In this document: positions 29,030 to 37,602 of the stretch, in pieces | Layout: the number at the start of each line of letters is the position of its first letter | Numbering within the stretch: the first letter of the stretch is position 1 | Assembly (NCBI GenBank): GCA_947505105.1 | Contig: CANNKG010000013.1 | Span: 1 to 52,736, forward strand | Reading direction: 5' to 3' | DNA from: Methylococcaceae bacterium | GTDB lineage: Bacteria > Pseudomonadota > Gammaproteobacteria > Methylococcales > Methylomonadaceae | DNA: 52,736 nt | Notes under the pieces: generated by a model | What the model was told of the DNA's origin: nothing | The model's input: only the letters and a program-made list of their open reading frames with translations | Databases searched by the model: none | Made by a program: the position numbers and the translations under genes

Positions 29030-29608
29030 ATGTCTACAGTTTTAAATGAAGTATTGATTGCTAATAGAGATTATGCCGCGAGTTTTGATAAAGGCGATTT
29101 ACCTATGCCTCCGGGGCGTCGTTTTGCGATTTTAACCTGTATGGATGCGCGACTTGATCCTGCTAAATATGCGGGACTCAGCGAAGGTGATGCGCATGTC
29201 ATTCGTAACGCAGGCGGTCGAGCGAGTGATGACGCGATTCGTTCGCTGGTTATTTCTTATAAGTTGCTCGGAACGCGTGAGTGGTTTGTAGTGCATCATA
29301 CCGATTGCGGTATGGAAACTTTTAGTGATGAAATTATGCGCGGTTTACTGGCGAGCAGTCTTGAAACCGCAACGGTCGATGCGAGCGGTTGGCATGACGT
29401 TGGTGCTGGTCCTGGTTCTACTGAAGCGAATCATATTTCATGGTTGACGATTAAAAATCAGGCAGAGAGTGTGGCTGAGGACGTTACTCGGATTAAAAAT
29501 CATCCGCTGGTCCCTGGAAATATTCCGGTCTATGGTTACATCTATGACGTTAAAAGTGGACGATTGATCGAAGTGCCTGAAGCGACAAAAATTGGCGCTG
29601 CTCAATGA
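29030..29608 (+). CDS. Beta-class carbonic anhydrase
   Basis: The 192-residue cytosolic enzyme interconverts CO2 and bicarbonate. It has the zinc and proton-relay motifs [26 protein letters not shown] and VVHHTDCGM (Cys, Asp, His and Cys ligands) of the beta class, of the subgroup with a long insert after the second zinc site (about 110-150). TGGGGA lies before ATG 29030. CO2 handling fits a methylotroph or autotroph, but the enzyme is widespread. Two hairpins after it mark the end of its transcript. Confidence 0.92.
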   Translation: MSTVLNEVLIANRDYAASFDKGDLPMPPGRRFAILTCMDARLDPAKYAGLSEGDAHVIRNAGGRASDDAIRSLVISYKLLGTREWFVVHHTDCGMETFSDEIMRGLLASSLETATVDASGWHDVGAGPGSTEANHISWLTIKNQAESVAEDVTRIKNHPLVPGNIPVYGYIYDVKSGRLIEVPEATKIGAAQ

Positions 29609-29615
29609 GTTCTTT

Positions 29616-29650
29616 CTCAGCGACTCGTGTTAAATTGGTCGCTGAGTTCT
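29616..29650 (+). terminator. Terminator of the carbonic anhydrase gene
   Basis: CTCAGCGAC and GTCGCTGAG pair in a perfect 9-bp stem, followed by TTCTTC, 8 bp after the stop codon. Confidence 0.65.
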
Positions 29651-29653
29651 TCA

Positions 29654-29685
29654 AGTGGTACGAAATTATCGTATTCCGTACCACT
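29654..29685. terminator. Second hairpin in the convergent gap
   Basis: AGTGGTACG and CGTACCACT form a 9-bp stem; a shorter inner pairing is possible. It lies between the carbonic anhydrase gene and the leftward glycosyltransferase gene, so it probably ends the latter. No strong T-run. Confidence 0.5.
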
Positions 29686-29714
29686 ATCAAAATCTACAAG
29701 CTTTCAAATATTCA

Positions 29715-31127
29715 TTAGCCTTTGTAATAACGCCATAGCGTTGGCAGCAACTCAATAATCGCTTTAAGTGTCGGTTTTTGACGTAGGCAAAAGTTTTCAT
29801 CATTAATAAAAATCGTTTGTTTGCCAAGCCACGACAGTGGAATGATGGGGTGATAATCGGATTGAAACACCAGATCAAACGAGTGACGTAATTTAAAATA
29901 ATCCCAATAACGAAGCAGTCTCGAGTTTGAAACGTAAACAGGCTTGGTCCTCGGAATTTGTATGCCAGGATAAGCTTTAAGTTGTTTTGGTGGATGCAAA
30001 TAAAACACCTGTAGGTCCGGGCGTTGTTTTAAAACCTTGACTACTTCAGACTGAATTTTGGTTGCTTGGCAATTTACAGTGCAAGAAATCAGTACCCGTT
30101 TGATGTTCGGGTCTTGGAAAATAGTTTCAATCGAGGTTACCGAGCTAGTTTTGCCCGTTAATTGAATGGCCTTCTTGCCGGTAATCTGGTGTTGAAAATC
30201 CTCAATTGCGTCAAGATGTAACTGAGCCAAATCCTGTTTGCCGAGCAGGGCATAATAGAGCGCTTTTTTGGCTATCCAGCGGGTGACGCGTTTAACCGCC
30301 TGAGGATTATTGTGTTCGGCTAATAAATAGAGAATATTGCGGTTGTCATAATATAGCACCCAGCTTGGAACCTTGGCTGCCGCGGAAAGGTGCCAGATCA
30401 TTGATTTCGCCGAAGCTAAAATACGATGTCCCATTCTTGCAATGCGCAAACACCATTCGACATCGTCGAAATGGATGAAAAAATCCAACCAAAGTCCGGC
30501 CTGTTTAGCGATGGGAGCGCGAATTAATAATGATGCGGCGGCCACATAGTCGACATCAAGTGTTGGGCGACAATGAATCAGAAGTTCGGTTAAATCCTCG
30601 TCGGTTTGAAGTAATTCGGCTATTTTTTTGTTGCGCCAGCTTGGGATGGGTTCAAAGTGTCGATTTAGAACCAATGAACCAAGTTCTAAGTTGACAAATG
30701 CGCCCATTTCATTGATTTGCCAAGGATAATCTAATTGTAGCATTGTTGATCCGGCTACTGCTGCGTCTGCATTTTCATCCAGTACCGTCACTAATTCACG
30801 CAAGGCATTTTTATGGACTACAACATCATTATCGAGTAGCCAGAGATAGTCATATTGGGTTTCAGGCTGTTCAAATGCCCAGGTTAGGCCGGTATTAAAA
30901 CCGCCAGTGCCGCCAATGTTTTCGGAGTTTTTAATTAGATTGACGGTTGGAAAATGCTGTTCTAGTGCGCTTACTGTACCATCTGTGCTGGCGTTATCGA
31001 CAACGACAATATCCAAACTTTCGCGGGCATAATTGATGTTGTTTAACGAGTTGAGCAAATTAATCACATACTCTTTTTTGTTCCAGGTCACGATAATGAT
31101 CAGGATCTTTGGGTGTGCGGTATTCAT
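29715..31127 (-). CDS. Family 2 glycosyltransferase with extra C-terminal domain
   Basis: A 470-residue cytosolic or membrane-associated glycosyltransferase. Residues 1-270 are a GT2 (rhamnosyltransferase-like) domain: IVTWNKKEYVINLLNSL, VVDNASTDGT, ENIGGTGGFNTG, and the metal-binding WLLDNDVVVHK. A helical linker leads to about 150 residues (from ISCTVNCQATK) that look like an unrelated Rossmann-like half domain. ATG 31127 lies 2 nt after the stop codon of the preceding glycosyltransferase, so they form one operon. Probable role in cell-surface polysaccharide; acceptor unknown. Confidence 0.85.
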   Translation of the reverse strand: MNTAHPKILIIIVTWNKKEYVINLLNSLNNINYARESLDIVVVDNASTDGTVSALEQHFPTVNLIKNSENIGGTGGFNTGLTWAFEQPETQYDYLWLLDNDVVVHKNALRELVTVLDENADAAVAGSTMLQLDYPWQINEMGAFVNLELGSLVLNRHFEPIPSWRNKKIAELLQTDEDLTELLIHCRPTLDVDYVAAASLLIRAPIAKQAGLWLDFFIHFDDVEWCLRIARMGHRILASAKSMIWHLSAAAKVPSWVLYYDNRNILYLLAEHNNPQAVKRVTRWIAKKALYYALLGKQDLAQLHLDAIEDFQHQITGKKAIQLTGKTSSVTSIETIFQDPNIKRVLISCTVNCQATKIQSEVVKVLKQRPDLQVFYLHPPKQLKAYPGIQIPRTKPVYVSNSRLLRYWDYFKLRHSFDLVFQSDYHPIIPLSWLGKQTIFINDENFCLRQKPTLKAIIELLPTLWRYYKG

Positions 31128-31129
31128 AA

Positions 31130-32020
31130 TTAAGTAAGTTTAAAAATTTGATGGAAAATACTGTTTTGCTTCCAAAAGGCTGAAAGCTCTTTGCATAAGT
31201 TGTGTGATAACGGCGTTTGGGAAACTGGGCGGCTGAGTCCTTCCCTGACTGCCTGAAAATAACAGGTGGTTTCTCCGAAACTAATGGCCCGATAGAGTCC
31301 GATCATCAGTCTTGAAATAAGCAAATACCAAGCCATTGGTTTTGGATAATATCGACGAATCAACCATAGCGTGTTACGTGTTGGGTAGAACACGCGCCGC
31401 CAGCCTGGTCGCTGATTTGGTGTGCCTCGATGGACTATTATGCAATTTGGGTCGTAGATGATAGAAAAGCCTAATTGCCTGACTTTAAAACTTACATCGA
31501 TCTCGTTCTGATATAAAAAGAACTCATCGGGATACCAGTCGATTTTTTGAAATAAGTCGCGGCGGATAATGAAACCGCAACCAATGAAAAACGGGGACGA
31601 CGAAAGTTGCTTGGTTTTGGGTAGATGCCAGCTCCATTGTTGCGTACCGTCGGGTGTTTCTATATGACAAGCGGTGATTCCAATTAACGGATTAGTGTCC
31701 ATGCGTTGTAGGGCGGCATCAATGCCAGAAATATCTTTGGGGCATGAGTCGTCATCGAGCACCAAGATATACTCACCTGTCGCAGCGCTGAAGCCTGGTC
31801 GGTAACCTGCTATGCCAGTGTTGTCTTGGAGTAGAATAGATCTTATCCGAGTTTGTTGCTGCAAAAAATCAGCGGTGCCGTCAATTGAGCCGTTATCAAT
31901 CGCAATAATTTCAAATTCCGGACGATCTGCGCACTGTTGTAGCAGGTGCAAGGTTGTTTGTCGTGTTTCGGCGATGCGGTTGTAGTTTAGAAAGATGATA
32001 CTAAGTTTGGTTTTTGCCAT
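31130..32020 (-). CDS. Family 2 glycosyltransferase
   Basis: A 296-residue GT-A fold glycosyltransferase: LSIIFLNYNR, IAIDNGSIDGT, QDNTGIAGYRPGFSAA, the metal-binding YILVLDDDSCP, and FFLYQNEIDVSFKVRQLGF, typical of rhamnosyl- or galactofuranosyl-type family 2 enzymes. It is the first gene of a two-gene leftward operon. The promoter should lie in the 600-bp gap to its right. Substrate cannot be told from sequence. Confidence 0.87.
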   Translation of the reverse strand: MAKTKLSIIFLNYNRIAETRQTTLHLLQQCADRPEFEIIAIDNGSIDGTADFLQQQTRIRSILLQDNTGIAGYRPGFSAATGEYILVLDDDSCPKDISGIDAALQRMDTNPLIGITACHIETPDGTQQWSWHLPKTKQLSSSPFFIGCGFIIRRDLFQKIDWYPDEFFLYQNEIDVSFKVRQLGFSIIYDPNCIIVHRGTPNQRPGWRRVFYPTRNTLWLIRRYYPKPMAWYLLISRLMIGLYRAISFGETTCYFQAVREGLSRPVSQTPLSHNLCKELSAFWKQNSIFHQIFKLT

Positions 32021-32622
32021 GGGGTGGGGTGAGAGGATTTAAGTTGCTCAAGTTATTCCGTGCATGTTACTTAGTATAAAGAGTCGAGATGAAGTTTAAC
32101 ATCTATCATTTGATTCAGAAAGCCCAGTTTCTCAGACTCGGCGGTTGAAGTGCGTTTTATTTAACTTGTAAGAGTGAAATATCATTGTTATATATGTTGG
32201 GGGTAAAATACAAGCAGGTGAATATGTTAAAATAGTTTAGGTTTTGGGCTGATGCCTGGAACCTTACTTAAGGAAGGTTGATTGAATGTATTCATTGGAA
32301 ATGAGGTGTGATTTTGCCTGCTGTGACTGTTGACTGGGTTGGTAATGCAAGCTGTTCAGTTATTTGTCGTGGTGGAATTGTTGAAAGTGATTGCATATCA
32401 CTGGATAGCAACAATTCTCAATTTGGACCGTCTGTTGTCGGGAAGGGATAATCGAAGAATGTCGTAAACCCATTCGTGGGGGGGGGGCTTGACGGTAGCA
32501 TTCATGCCGCCGGCATCTTCGCTTAATCCTTCTCGACACTTTTATTGGCTTCAAATTGAGAATTGCTGCACTGACTAGTGAATGATAGAAAGAACCTAAT
32601 ATTATAGTAATGATGGAGTGAT
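32021..32622. other. About 600-bp intergenic region between divergent genes
   Basis: No gene seen. It contains a near-perfect 20-bp palindrome (32260-32279, two mismatched pairs), the MITE-like element at 32408-32569, and presumably promoters for both flanking genes. A 64-codon frame inside the MITE-like element is not supported as a gene. Confidence 0.55.
32408..32569. mobile_element. 162-bp MITE-like element with 18-bp terminal inverted repeats
   Basis: The left end GCAACAATTCTCAATTTG (32408-32425) is the inverted complement of the right end CAAATTGAGAATTGCTGC (32552-32569) with one mismatch. The interior has a run of 10 G and the small palindrome ATGCC-GCC-GGCAT. A diverged relative lies at 38184-38326. 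No transposase is encoded, as for a non-autonomous element. No clear target-site duplication was found. Confidence 0.65.
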
Positions 32623-33045
32623 ATGAGGAATCTAAGATTTGGCTATGTGATTTGGATGGCGTTGTTGTTAATTGTGCTTTCTGGATGTTCAGGGCTCAAA
32701 AGGTTGGCAACGGATGATGTTGAGTGGATTAAAGACCGTTCAAATGAGCGCTGGCAAATGTTAATGAATAAAAATTGGGAAGCTGCCTACCTCTTTGAAT
32801 TGCCCGCCTATCGTAATACACATGATATTAAGCAGTATCAGGCAAAATTTGGTCAGAAAATACAGTGGAAAACGGTTGAGATTGGTAATGTTGAAATATT
32901 GCAAGACGGTCGTTTGGCGGATGTGGCTGTAAATGTGAGTTATCAGTTTGCGCTGCCGGATGGTCAGGTTGTTGATAGTAATAAACCCCTTAAAGAACGC
33001 TGGATGAGGCAGGAAAATGAGTGGTGGATTGTTAGCAGTGAATGA
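32623..33045 (+). CDS. Small lipoprotein of unknown function
   Basis: A 140-residue protein with a type II signal peptide and lipobox LSGC (Cys 22). The mature part contains ERWQMLMNKNWEAAYLFELPAYRNTHD and ends with WMRQENEWWIVSSE, a layout resembling small alpha+beta periplasmic domains of the NTF2-like kind. This is only an impression. RBS TGGAG precedes ATG 32623. It precedes the surface-protein gene by 210 bp on the same strand. Confidence 0.7.
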   Translation: MRNLRFGYVIWMALLLIVLSGCSGLKRLATDDVEWIKDRSNERWQMLMNKNWEAAYLFELPAYRNTHDIKQYQAKFGQKIQWKTVEIGNVEILQDGRLADVAVNVSYQFALPDGQVVDSNKPLKERWMRQENEWWIVSSE

Positions 33046-33255
33046 ATTGTTGTGTTTTTGTAGAAATACGTTGTTTTTATGGTATGATTCTAAGCTCTAA
33101 AGGTTTGGTGTTTTTTGGGGAGTGTGTTATTCTAAGATTAAGCATTAAAATAGTTGCTTAAAGTAGTGTAATGATTTAGTATCGCACTCGATTGTTTATT
33201 CTCTGTGTTTCAAGCTTTATATTTTGTTCAATAAAGAAAATTAGGGGTATTTAAA

Positions 33256-34629
33256 ATGGAAAATATTAGAAAAAGTAAATTAGCTGTTGCTTTAACGGCT
33301 GCATTAGGTTTGGGCGCATTTGCAGGAAGCGCACAAGCGGTGAATGTTGCGAACGATGGTATTGGTGAATTGTCTTATATTCCATACTACTCAGTCACTA
33401 AAGGTCAAGAAGAGTTTATTAAGCTTGTCAACACCTCAGCTCGGACTGTTGCTGTTAAGATCGTTTTTCGTAGAGGTACTGACTCTCGCGAAGTAAGAGA
33501 CTTTAACATTATTATGAGCCCATTTGATGAGTGGGTTGCTAAAGTGGTTCCTTCCGCTAACGGTAATGCTAAAGTTGTTACTAAAGACACTACTTGTACT
33601 ATTCCTAACAAAGATCAGTGGACTAAAGAAGCAGACGGTTCATACTCTGTAGATTTCGACAATACATTGTTCGGAAGCAACGTAACTGTAGAGTCTGAAA
33701 ATGTTATTACTGGCTTCAAAAACAGCTTAGTTAAAGAAATCAAAGAAGGTTATGTATATGTTGCGGTAATGGGCATCAACAGACCAGATATTACGATTGG
33801 TACTGTGAACAGTGTTCCCTACTTGGCTAAGCATATTAACGGCGTTCCAAGAGATTGCGGTTCAATCGATTGGGGATTTGCAAATCGTTTAGACGATGTT
33901 GCTTCTCAGTTTACTACTCCAGAAAGCGTTCTACGTGTTACCTCTTCATTGGTTGACGTGAAAGCAGGTTCTGCTGTTGAAGTGCCTGTAACTACATTTG
34001 CTAACGCATTTAACATCGGTGCTAACATCACTTCTTCAAGTGTTGAGCAGCCAGATGAGTCTTTTGTTGATGTAGAATCAGACATCTTTATCGACAGTTC
34101 AGCTACTTTAGCGACTGGTACTTTAGATAAAGGTCAAAGAGCGTTATCAACTACCGTTATGGCTAACCAAGTGGTTGGTACTTACGATACTACTAACAGC
34201 CAAACTAGCAACTGGATTGTAAACTTCCCAACTAAAAGATCTTTGATGCAGTTGTTTCCAGCTGTTCAACCTTTTAATGATTCAGTAGTCACAATTGCAA
34301 AAGCTTCTTTCGATGAAGAAGAAGAAACTAGTGTAACTACTACTAAATTCTCGCCAGCATTGACTAAAACTGTTGTTCTGCCATGGGAAGTTAACGTTGT
34401 AGGTTTCAGCAACAACAATTCGTTAGTTTCAGGTTTATTCACTGATTCTGGACAGGGTTTTGCGAAAGGCTGGATGGCATTGACTTTCCCTAAAGCGGTT
34501 GCGGTTAGTTCTGTTGATGGTAAAGTTACCTACACAGGTATGCCGGTTATTGGTTTTGAGTTGAACGAAGGTGCGGGTATTGCTTCTTCACAGTCTTTAA
34601 GTTATACCAAAGGTATCCTTGCTAAATAG
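33256..34629 (+). CDS. Putative abundant cell-surface protein
   Basis: A 457-residue exported protein with a signal peptide (ends SAQA). The mature N-terminus IGELSYIPYYSVTKGQEEF and SREVRDFNIIMSPFDEW are the signature of a family of uncharacterised surface proteins of gammaproteobacteria that I associate with methanotrophs. Codon choice is biased (many ACT, GCT, AAC, TTC and GGT codons), a strong RBS (AGGGG) precedes ATG 33256 and a strong terminator follows. Together these suggest high expression, as for an S-layer or major surface protein. It is not cysteine-rich. The structural role is inferred. Confidence 0.72.
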   Translation: MENIRKSKLAVALTAALGLGAFAGSAQAVNVANDGIGELSYIPYYSVTKGQEEFIKLVNTSARTVAVKIVFRRGTDSREVRDFNIIMSPFDEWVAKVVPSANGNAKVVTKDTTCTIPNKDQWTKEADGSYSVDFDNTLFGSNVTVESENVITGFKNSLVKEIKEGYVYVAVMGINRPDITIGTVNSVPYLAKHINGVPRDCGSIDWGFANRLDDVASQFTTPESVLRVTSSLVDVKAGSAVEVPVTTFANAFNIGANITSSSVEQPDESFVDVESDIFIDSSATLATGTLDKGQRALSTTVMANQVVGTYDTTNSQTSNWIVNFPTKRSLMQLFPAVQPFNDSVVTIAKASFDEEEETSVTTTKFSPALTKTVVLPWEVNVVGFSNNNSLVSGLFTDSGQGFAKGWMALTFPKAVAVSSVDGKVTYTGMPVIGFELNEGAGIASSQSLSYTKGILAK

Positions 34630-34659
34630 TAGTTTCTAAAACTGCTGCGTTTAGTTGAT

Positions 34660-34694
34660 AAGGTCGAACGGTTATTAACCGTTCGGCCTTTTTT
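34660..34694 (+). terminator. Strong rho-independent terminator of the surface-protein gene
   Basis: AAGGTCGAACGGTT and AACCGTTCGGCCTT pair in a 14-bp stem with one G-T pair and a 3-nt loop, followed by TTTT, 31 bp after the stop codon. Confidence 0.9.
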
Positions 34695-34964
34695 GGTTTT
34701 ACGGTGTTTAATTTTGAATACCTTTAGCCCTGTTTGAGAGTTAGAGAATACTGAATATTTTGTAGATACCCTGCAATTAAGGTAGGCTATATGAAACAAA
34801 TATTGCACGTTGGAGTTGCTCTAATGTTATTTTTATGAATAAAAAGATGGTTTTTGGTTTTCTTAAATATGGCATGAATAGTGCTTAACATTATGTGGAT
34901 GCGATTTTAGGATGTGTGACATATCTTAAAAGTCGAGAGTTAATTAGTTTTTAGGAAACAAGTC
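34695..34964. other. Intergenic leader before the next secreted protein
   Basis: A/T-rich. No gene seen. It must hold the promoter of the gene at 34965 because a strong terminator precedes it. No convincing -35/-10 pair was identified. Confidence 0.4.
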
Positions 34965-36014
34965 ATGTGTAATGAAAAAAAATTGGGAAAGTTAGTCATT
35001 GGTGGATTGTTGGCTTTTTTGAGTAATAATGTACTTGCCGACGTGCAGTTTGATGTTGCATATGGCGATTATTTCAAAAAAGTATGTGCGGCCAAGAATT
35101 TAAAAGTGGTTTCTAACCAGATTGTCGTGGAAGGCTTTCTTGCTAGTAGTTGTATTGAAGACAGTAAGGCTGATTTTAGTAAACAAGTCGGTACCGATAT
35201 TAAGACATTGTTGGTTGATATTGATGGTAATCCAACGAAATTAAATGTTGTACGCATGTTTGGCGATGAAAATAATGGTGTGATTGGACCGTTAAATGGT
35301 CGAATTACATTAGTGTTAGGCCCGATTGAAGTTGCTGTTGTTCCTGTTCCGGTAGTAGACACTAAAAATCTTAAAATCGTTGAGCCTGAGCAGAATGGTG
35401 AGACTCATTTGCCAGGTTGTGCTGGTTTGACTAAAGTGTCGCCAAATGAATGTCGATTGAACGGTTCTATTGGTAACGAACATTTTGCGGTTAGACTGGA
35501 TAAAACACCTTTGATTAATTATCCTTCGCAGCAGTATTTTGTCAGAGGTATCACCAATGACGATATGCCAAATGTGAATGTGATTTATAGATCATTCGTA
35601 ATGGCAATTTCGACAACGCCAGGTGATTTTTCTCCAGCGAATGCTGCTTGTCGCCAAGATATTGGTTCTGCCGTAATTTCTCTTCCGGTGATGCTGGGAG
35701 AATTTGACATGAATATATTGACTACACTTAGATCTGCTCGTGATAAAGCAATGGCTAGTGCATACGCTAACTTGACAAATATTGAATTAGTTGATGAAGC
35801 TAATAAAAAAAGCATGGCAGTCAATATAGCAGAACGTAATTTACAAGATTATCAAAACGGCAAAGTGTGTGTTTTAGATAAAAATCAAGAGTACTATGTA
35901 AACGTTCGTCCAGAAAATCCTGGTTGTAAAGCCTATGTAAATGGTCAGTTGACTAATCCCAACGGAGAATGTCGAGTAGAAGTATTTGCAAATTTCCCCC
36001 ACGTTTCTAAATAA
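34965..36014 (+). CDS. Secreted protein of unknown function
   Basis: A 349-residue exported protein, not recognised. The signal peptide ends VLA (about residue 25). The mature part has scattered Cys (for example GCAGLTKVSPNEC, CRQDIG, GCKAYVNGQLTNPNGEC) that could form disulfides, and a repetitive VVPVPVVDTK linker near residue 125. RBS AGGAAAC precedes ATG 34965. The last 243 bases of the gene and the following 109 bases are the first copy of a tandem duplication. It sits between the surface-protein gene and the foldase gene, so a part in the cell surface is likely. Confidence 0.7.
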   Translation: MCNEKKLGKLVIGGLLAFLSNNVLADVQFDVAYGDYFKKVCAAKNLKVVSNQIVVEGFLASSCIEDSKADFSKQVGTDIKTLLVDIDGNPTKLNVVRMFGDENNGVIGPLNGRITLVLGPIEVAVVPVPVVDTKNLKIVEPEQNGETHLPGCAGLTKVSPNECRLNGSIGNEHFAVRLDKTPLINYPSQQYFVRGITNDDMPNVNVIYRSFVMAISTTPGDFSPANAACRQDIGSAVISLPVMLGEFDMNILTTLRSARDKAMASAYANLTNIELVDEANKKSMAVNIAERNLQDYQNGKVCVLDKNQEYYVNVRPENPGCKAYVNGQLTNPNGECRVEVFANFPHVSK

Positions 36015-36122
36015 TAGTGTGTCTTTGGCTGGATTGCCTTATGTGTAATCCAGCCTTAGTCAGCCATCTTAAGTGATATTGGCTGGCTACAATTAAATCT
36101 TGTTAATGGCAATTTTTCCTTT
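35771..36122 (+). repeat. Direct tandem duplication, copy 1 (352 bp)
   Basis: Starts CTTGACAAATATTG inside the secreted-protein gene and runs past its stop codon to TTTCCTTT. It includes a hairpin, GGCTGGATT-10 nt-AATCCAGCC at 36027-36054. Copy 2 follows directly. Confidence 0.93.
36027..36054 (+). terminator. Hairpin after the secreted-protein gene
   Basis: GGCTGGATT and AATCCAGCC form a 9-bp stem with a 10-nt loop, 13 bp after the stop codon. No long T-run follows. It is duplicated in copy 2 near 36379-36406. Confidence 0.5.
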
Positions 36123-36473
36123 CTTGACAAATATTGAATTAGTTGATGAAGCTAATAAAAAAGCATGGCAGTCAATATAGCAGAACGTAATTTACAAGAT
36201 TATCAAAACGGCAAAGTGTGTGTTTTAGATAAAAATCAAGAGTACTATGTAAACGTTCGTCCAGAAAATCCCGGTTGTAAAGCCTATGTAAATGGTCAGT
36301 TGACTAATCCCAACGGAGAATGTCGAGTAGAAGTATTTGCAAACTTCCCTCACGTTTATAAATAATAGTGTGTCTTTGGCTGGATTGCCTTATGTGTAAT
36401 CCAGCCTCAGTCAGCCATCTTAAGTGATATTGGCTGGCTATAATTAAATCTTGTTAATGGCAATATTTCCTTT
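36123..36473 (+). repeat. Direct tandem duplication, copy 2 (351 bp)
   Basis: About 97-98% identical to copy 1. One A is lost from an A-run (7 to 6), and there are about eight substitutions, for example HVSK to HVYK at the protein end. It starts exactly where copy 1 ends. Confidence 0.93.
36165..36365 (+). pseudogene. Duplicated 3' fragment of the preceding secreted-protein gene
   Basis: A 66-codon open frame that repeats the last 66 residues of the preceding protein (from MAVNIAERNLQDYQ). It has no signal peptide, no ribosome binding site of its own and no promoter, so it is probably not translated usefully. The single-base deletion upstream breaks the link to the earlier codons of the copy. 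Nearly all changes relative to copy 1 are silent or mild, so the event looks recent. Confidence 0.8.
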
Positions 36474-36598
36474 CAACATGGACTATTGCCGTTAATAATG
36501 TCATAAAGTTTCTCATGTTCTGACTGCTTATAATCGAGTTTTGCAGTTGTCAATCAAGAATACGCCAGTTATTAATTAATATATATTTGAAGTTATTT

Positions 36599-37486
36599 AT
36601 GAAAATATTTTTTTGTCTTAAGGTTCTTTGTTTAAGTTTGTTAGTCTCATCTTTGGTTTTGGCAGAAGATGTGGTTATTCACAGCCAGAATGTTGATTTG
36701 ACTAGGCAAAGAATATTAACCGAATTTGCAGCGCAGTCACAGGATGTACAAGATAAGTTGAAAGAAAATGAAATGGAATTAAAAAAATTTATCGATGCTT
36801 TGTATAACGAGTTTGCCTTTGAATACGAATTAAATAAATTGAATTTAAAGGATAATCCTAAAGTTGCTCAAAAAATACAGATAGCAATTAGAAAAGTTTT
36901 GATTGATGAATTTGTGGCGCAAAAAAAACAGTCTATCGTGATTCCGGAAATGGAACCGTTGGCATTAGCAGAATATGAAGCTCATCCTGAAAAATTTGTA
37001 GACCCTGAGTTTGTTCAAGCAAAACATATTCTCATTAAATTCGATGGTACCAATAAAGCTGATAAATTAAAGCTTATAGAATCTTTGAAAAAACGAATAG
37101 AAAAAGGTGAGAGTTTTGCTGAACTTGCAAAACAGTATTCTGAAGATAAAGCAAGTGCAATTAAGGGTGGAGAATTAGGTGCTTTTCAACGCAAGCAAAT
37201 GGTAAAGCCGTTTGAAGATGGAGCTTTTGCACTCAAAAAACCGGGACAATTGAGTAATATTGTCGAAACTCAATTCGGATTTCATTTAATTCAATTAGAT
37301 GTCTACACGCCTTCAAAGCAACAAGAGTTTGCAGTTGTTAAAGCTGAATTAATGGCGGAAATGGAACAGGAGTATCTTAAAAATGAGATAAGAACCTGGC
37401 GGGAAGCCATTATTGATCCTAAAAAGGCATCTTTGAATCAGGCTGAGTTAGATAAAGTGATTGCCGATATTAAAGCGATTAAATAA
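36599..37486 (+). CDS. Periplasmic peptidyl-prolyl cis-trans isomerase (parvulin type)
   Basis: A 295-residue exported foldase of the PpiC/SurA/EpsD type. The signal peptide ends VLA, then a helical N-terminal chaperone region and the parvulin domain from QAKHILIKFD through GESFAELAKQYSEDKAS, GGELGAFQRKQMVKPFEDGAF to GFHLIQLD (about residues 143-235), then a helical tail. ATG 36599, with TGAAG 6 bp upstream, is chosen; TTG 36587 would add four residues. Its place after the secreted and surface protein genes suggests that it helps fold them in the periplasm. Confidence 0.85.
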   Translation: MKIFFCLKVLCLSLLVSSLVLAEDVVIHSQNVDLTRQRILTEFAAQSQDVQDKLKENEMELKKFIDALYNEFAFEYELNKLNLKDNPKVAQKIQIAIRKVLIDEFVAQKKQSIVIPEMEPLALAEYEAHPEKFVDPEFVQAKHILIKFDGTNKADKLKLIESLKKRIEKGESFAELAKQYSEDKASAIKGGELGAFQRKQMVKPFEDGAFALKKPGQLSNIVETQFGFHLIQLDVYTPSKQQEFAVVKAELMAEMEQEYLKNEIRTWREAIIDPKKASLNQAELDKVIADIKAIK

Positions 37487-37540
37487 GCGTTAACTCGTTT
37501 TTTTAAAGTATATAGAGTTATATCTGAGCATTAATTAATC

Positions 37541-37567
37541 GACCCGTCATCAGTAATGATGCGGGTC
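37541..37567. terminator. Hairpin between convergent genes
   Basis: GACCCG-TCAT and ATGA-TGCGGGTC pair with a 2-nt bulge in the gap between the foldase gene and the response-regulator gene. It probably acts in both directions. Confidence 0.5.
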
Positions 37568-37602
37568 ATTCTTGCATGTGACGTAATTCGCGTCAAGCCA
37601 AG

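Noticed and set aside
32260-32279. 20-bp near-palindrome AACCTTACTTAAGGAAGGTT
   Set aside because: Kept only as a note: two mismatched pairs and A/T-rich, no clear promoter position, so an operator call is not justified.
37579-37595. TGACG-N7-CGTCA inverted repeat near the response-regulator gene
   Set aside because: Arms of only 5 bp downstream of both flanking genes; probably chance or part of terminator sequence.
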